DNA of 8,890 nt from Proteobacteria bacterium UBA3413 (lineage in GTDB: Bacteria > Pseudomonadota > Gammaproteobacteria > Magnimaribacterales > D2472). The stretch covers positions 1,211 to 10,100 of the forward strand of contig DEOR01000007.1 of assembly GCA_002358345.1 (NCBI GenBank), in the 5' to 3' direction. Under the pieces are notes generated by a model that was not told the DNA's origin, ran no database searches, and was given only the letters and a program-made list of their open reading frames with translations. Shown piece after piece: positions 6,647 through 8,890 of this stretch (positions are counted from its first letter, which is position 1; every line of letters begins with the position of its first letter). Both the position numbers and the translations under genes were made by a program.

Positions 6647-7060
6647 ATGTCTACTATTAAAGTCAGCATTGTTTCATCTAGCGAAGAAATTTATTCTGGC
6701 GAAGGCACCATGGTTTTTGCAACAGGCTCGCTTGGAGAAATTGGCATTGCTCCAGGGCACACACCTCTTCTCACAGGCTTAGCCCCGGGACCGGTTAGAA
6801 TTCAAAACGGAGACGAGGAGCAAACCTTTTTTTGCTCAGGCGGCTTTGTTGAAATTCAACCAGACTTGGTAACTTTTTTATCTGATCGCGCAGAAAGAGC
6901 TGACTCCATGGATGAGGCAGAGGCGATCAAAGCGCAAGAGCAAGCTGAAAAAAATATGCACGACCAACAGTCCACACTAGACTACACCAAGGCCGCCGCT
7001 CAATTAGCAGAAGCAGCCGCAAGAATTAAAACCATTCAAAAATTAAGAAAAAACAAGTAA
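6647..7060 (+). CDS. atpC: F1Fo ATP synthase subunit epsilon
   Basis: This 137-residue protein (E. coli 139) sits on gamma and the c-ring, transmits torque, and in many bacteria inhibits ATP hydrolysis. The N-terminal beta-sandwich includes GSLGEIGIAPGHTPLLTGL (27-45) and FFCSGGFVEIQPDLVTFLSD (61-80). The C-terminal helical hairpin (about 86-137) is Ala/Glu/Lys-rich (DEAEAIKAQEQAEK, then AAAQLAEAAARIKTIQKLRK), so both regulatory helices are present. The start is 10 bp after atpD with no visible Shine-Dalgarno. It is the last atp gene. No convincing terminator follows: only a 5-bp hairpin (7064-7076) stands in the 32-bp gap before glmU. Confidence 0.97.
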   Translation: MSTIKVSIVSSSEEIYSGEGTMVFATGSLGEIGIAPGHTPLLTGLAPGPVRIQNGDEEQTFFCSGGFVEIQPDLVTFLSDRAERADSMDEAEAIKAQEQAEKNMHDQQSTLDYTKAAAQLAEAAARIKTIQKLRKNK

Positions 7061-7092
7061 AGTACTTGTATCAAGTTTAATCTTATTTCGCT

Positions 7093-8445
7093 TTGAAACT
7101 TCACACCATTATCCTTGCAGCAGGCAAAGGAACCCGCATGAACAGCAACCTTCCCAAGGTATTGCAGCCTTTGGGTGGATCAACCCTTATTTCCCATGTG
7201 ATACACACCGCCCAAAAAATCAGCGATGATATAACGGTGGTGGTAGGCCATCAAAAGGACATTCTCAAAACATACATTGAAAACCATCATCCTTTGGTCA
7301 ACTCAGCAGATCAAAATGAACAGCTGGGCACAGGGCACGCCTTAAAAACAGCGGCTCATTTAATTACACCCAGCCAAAAAGTATTAATTTTATATGGTGA
7401 TGTGCCTTTAATTTCTGAGCCCACGATACATAAATTAATTTTTGAGGGAGACCAATGTTGTTTATTGTCCATGGTCCTAAGCGATCCAACCGGCTATGGC
7501 AGAGTAATTAAAAATACCTCAGGCCATGCTGTAAAAATTACTGAGCAGAAAGATGCCTCAGAGGAAGAGCAGAAAATAAGCGAAGTATTTACCGGAACCA
7601 TGTTGGTTGATGGGGAGTTGTTAGCAGATGCCTTAGAGGGCCTTGAGAACAATAACGCAGCCTCTGAATACTACCTCACCGATATTGTAGAGATACTTTC
7701 AACAAAAGGAGTTAAAATAAACTGTATTCAAGCAAACCCACGAGAGGTTATTGGAGTAAACAACAAAAAAGAGCTACACCACATTGAATCTATTTTAAGA
7801 GCCATGAACGCAGAAAAACTTTTAGACCAAGGCATCACACTAACAGACGCCACCCGTGTAGACCTTCGCGGCGAACTAAATGCAGGCAAAGATTGCAGCA
7901 TTGATGTGAATGTTATTATTGAAGGCACCGTAACTTTGGGTGAAAACGTCACCATTAAATCAAATGTTATTCTCAAAAATGTCTCTATTGGCGACAACAC
8001 AGTGATCGAACCCTTTTCTCACTTGGTCTCAGCAAGGGTTGGATCAAACTGCAGCATTGGACCCTACGCAAGATTAAGAGCAGGCTCTGATATTGGAAAC
8101 AATGCCAAAATAGGCAATTTTGTAGAAACAAAAAATACAAAACTCGGCGAAGGCGCAAAAGCGAACCATCTCGCTTACCTTGGAGATGCAGACATTGGAG
8201 CCAATGCTAATATTGGGGCCGGCACCATTACCTGTAACTACGATGGGGTCAACAAGTTCCAAACAACCGTTGGAGACAACAGCTTTATTGGCAGCAATTC
8301 TTCATTGGTTGCCCCAGTGAATATTGGCAAGGGAGCTTACGTTGGCGCAGGCTCTGTCATCACCAAAGATGTTCCAGATGATGCCCTTGCTGTTGGCAGA
8401 GGCAAACAAGTAATCAAAGAAGACTGGGCAAAAAACAAAAAATAA
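7093..8445 (+). CDS. glmU: Bifunctional GlmU: glucosamine-1-phosphate acetyltransferase / N-acetylglucosamine-1-phosphate uridyltransferase
   Basis: GlmU acetylates GlcN-1-P and then adds UMP from UTP to give UDP-GlcNAc, the precursor of peptidoglycan and lipopolysaccharide. The 450-residue protein has an N-terminal pyrophosphorylase domain: LAAGKGTRM (8-16), K22, EQLGTGHA (76-83), Mg ligands D103 and N223, E151. From about 250 a left-handed beta-helix of hexapeptide repeats follows, holding the acetyltransferase residues R329, K347, H359 (catalytic base), Y362, N382 and K388. All of these match E. coli. The exception is F166 in SEVFTGTM, where E. coli has N169 (EINTG), a GlcNAc contact. The start is the TTG at 7093: an in-frame stop lies at 7078, no other usual start exists between, and KLHTIILAAG is a natural N-terminus. 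No Shine-Dalgarno is visible. Confidence 0.97.
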   Translation: MKLHTIILAAGKGTRMNSNLPKVLQPLGGSTLISHVIHTAQKISDDITVVVGHQKDILKTYIENHHPLVNSADQNEQLGTGHALKTAAHLITPSQKVLILYGDVPLISEPTIHKLIFEGDQCCLLSMVLSDPTGYGRVIKNTSGHAVKITEQKDASEEEQKISEVFTGTMLVDGELLADALEGLENNNAASEYYLTDIVEILSTKGVKINCIQANPREVIGVNNKKELHHIESILRAMNAEKLLDQGITLTDATRVDLRGELNAGKDCSIDVNVIIEGTVTLGENVTIKSNVILKNVSIGDNTVIEPFSHLVSARVGSNCSIGPYARLRAGSDIGNNAKIGNFVETKNTKLGEGAKANHLAYLGDADIGANANIGAGTITCNYDGVNKFQTTVGDNSFIGSNSSLVAPVNIGKGAYVGAGSVITKDVPDDALAVGRGKQVIKEDWAKNKK

Positions 8446-8446
8446 T

Positions 8447-8890
8447 ATGTGTGGAATTATAGGCGCGGCCTCATCTCGCAACGTTGGCAAGTTACTGGTT
8501 CAAGGTCTTCACAAAATGGAGTACCGCGGCTATGACTCTGCCGGTATCGCCCTTCACCAAAAAGATAGTATTTACAGCTTAAGAAGCCTTGGAAAGGTCA
8601 GTCTTTTAGAAGCCGGTATGATTCAAGAGCGCCCAAAAAGTAAGCTAGGCATTGCCCACACAAGATGGGCCACTCACGGCAAGCCCTCTGAAGCAAACGC
8701 CCACCCCCATACATCTTCCGAGCAAGTACACATTGTCCACAACGGGATTATTGAAAACTACTTAGAGCTCAGAGAGAAACTGACTGCTGCAGGCTATGCA
8801 TTTACATCAGAAACAGACTCAGAGGTCATAGCTCATTTATTACATCAACACCTCAAAGCGTCCGAAGATCTATTGGATGCCATGCATTCA
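8447..8890 (+). CDS. glmS: Glutamine--fructose-6-phosphate aminotransferase, N-terminal part (3' truncated by the window edge)
   Basis: The frame from ATG 8447 stays open to the window end, giving 148 codons of a protein usually near 610 residues. It begins MCGIIGA, placing the N-terminal nucleophile Cys2 (Cys1 after Met removal) as in class II glutamine amidotransferases. EYRGYDSAG (25-33), HTRWATHG (71-78), HNGIIEN (98-104) and ETDSE (122-126, with D124) are the glutamine-binding and catalytic motifs of GlmS. GlmS transfers the amide nitrogen of glutamine to fructose-6-phosphate, giving glucosamine-6-phosphate, the first committed step towards UDP-GlcNAc. Only 1 bp separates it from glmU, and no Shine-Dalgarno is visible in the A-rich upstream sequence, so translation is probably coupled. 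The isomerase (SIS) domains lie beyond the window. Confidence 0.97.
   Translation, partial: MCGIIGAASSRNVGKLLVQGLHKMEYRGYDSAGIALHQKDSIYSLRSLGKVSLLEAGMIQERPKSKLGIAHTRWATHGKPSEANAHPHTSSEQVHIVHNGIIENYLELREKLTAAGYAFTSETDSEVIAHLLHQHLKASEDLLDAMHS

Noticed and set aside
7064..7076. Hairpin ACTTG-TAT-CAAGT after atpC as a rho-independent terminator
   Set aside because: The stem is only 5 bp and low in GC, and the following tract (TTAATCTTATTT) is interrupted, so it is too weak to call.
8447..8456. TGTGGAATT and similar strings (for example near 738) as DnaA boxes
   Set aside because: They match the DnaA box at only about 7 of 9 bases, are isolated, and lie inside coding sequence; no cluster or AT-rich unwinding region accompanies them.
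1..8890. parS sites, CRISPR arrays, tRNA or rRNA genes, insertion sequences, tandem repeats
   Set aside because: I scanned for these by eye and found no convincing example; the window is fully explained by conserved housekeeping genes.

Overview
This window is a conserved piece of a bacterial chromosome, all on the + strand: the 3' end of parB, then a complete F1Fo ATP synthase operon (atpI-B-E-F-H-A-G-D-C), then glmU and the 5' end of glmS. The gene order parB-atpIBEFHAGDC-glmU-glmS, the E. coli-like subunit sequences (156-aa b subunit, 287-aa gamma, c subunit with a single conserved Asp) and the AT-leaning codon use point to a gammaproteobacterium, perhaps a marine or uncultivated lineage. 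The genus cannot be told from this sequence. In many gammaproteobacteria parAB and the atp operon lie close to the replication origin, so this is probably an origin-proximal region, but no parS site or DnaA-box cluster was seen by eye.

Layout: 1-303 holds the last 100 codons of ParB. 304-407 is a short intergenic leader with a very good sigma70-type promoter (TTGTCC, 17 bp, TATAAT). 408-680 is a small membrane protein in the atpI position with an uncertain, non-ATG start. 670-1530 (a), 1554-1781 (c) and 1788-2258 (b) encode the membrane Fo sector. 2262-2798 (delta), 2808-4352 (alpha), 4365-5228 (gamma), 5239-6636 (beta) and 6647-7060 (epsilon) encode the peripheral stalk cap and F1. 7093-8445 is the bifunctional GlmU, and 8447 to the window end is the N-terminal glutaminase part of GlmS. 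No stretch over 300 bases lacks a gene.

Functionally, the atp genes build the proton-driven ATP synthase. GlmS makes glucosamine-6-phosphate, and GlmU makes UDP-GlcNAc for peptidoglycan and lipopolysaccharide. Genes are separated by 1 to 32 bp or overlap, and no convincing internal terminator is visible, so one long transcript from the promoter near 306-334 is the simplest reading.

The window contains no mobile element, CRISPR array, RNA gene or evidently new system. The points worth a second look are subtle: clear Shine-Dalgarno sequences are confined to the multicopy subunits c, beta and alpha; GlmU has Phe where a conserved sugar-binding Asn is expected; the start of atpI conflicts with the promoter; and the beta subunit has a short insertion relative to E. 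coli.
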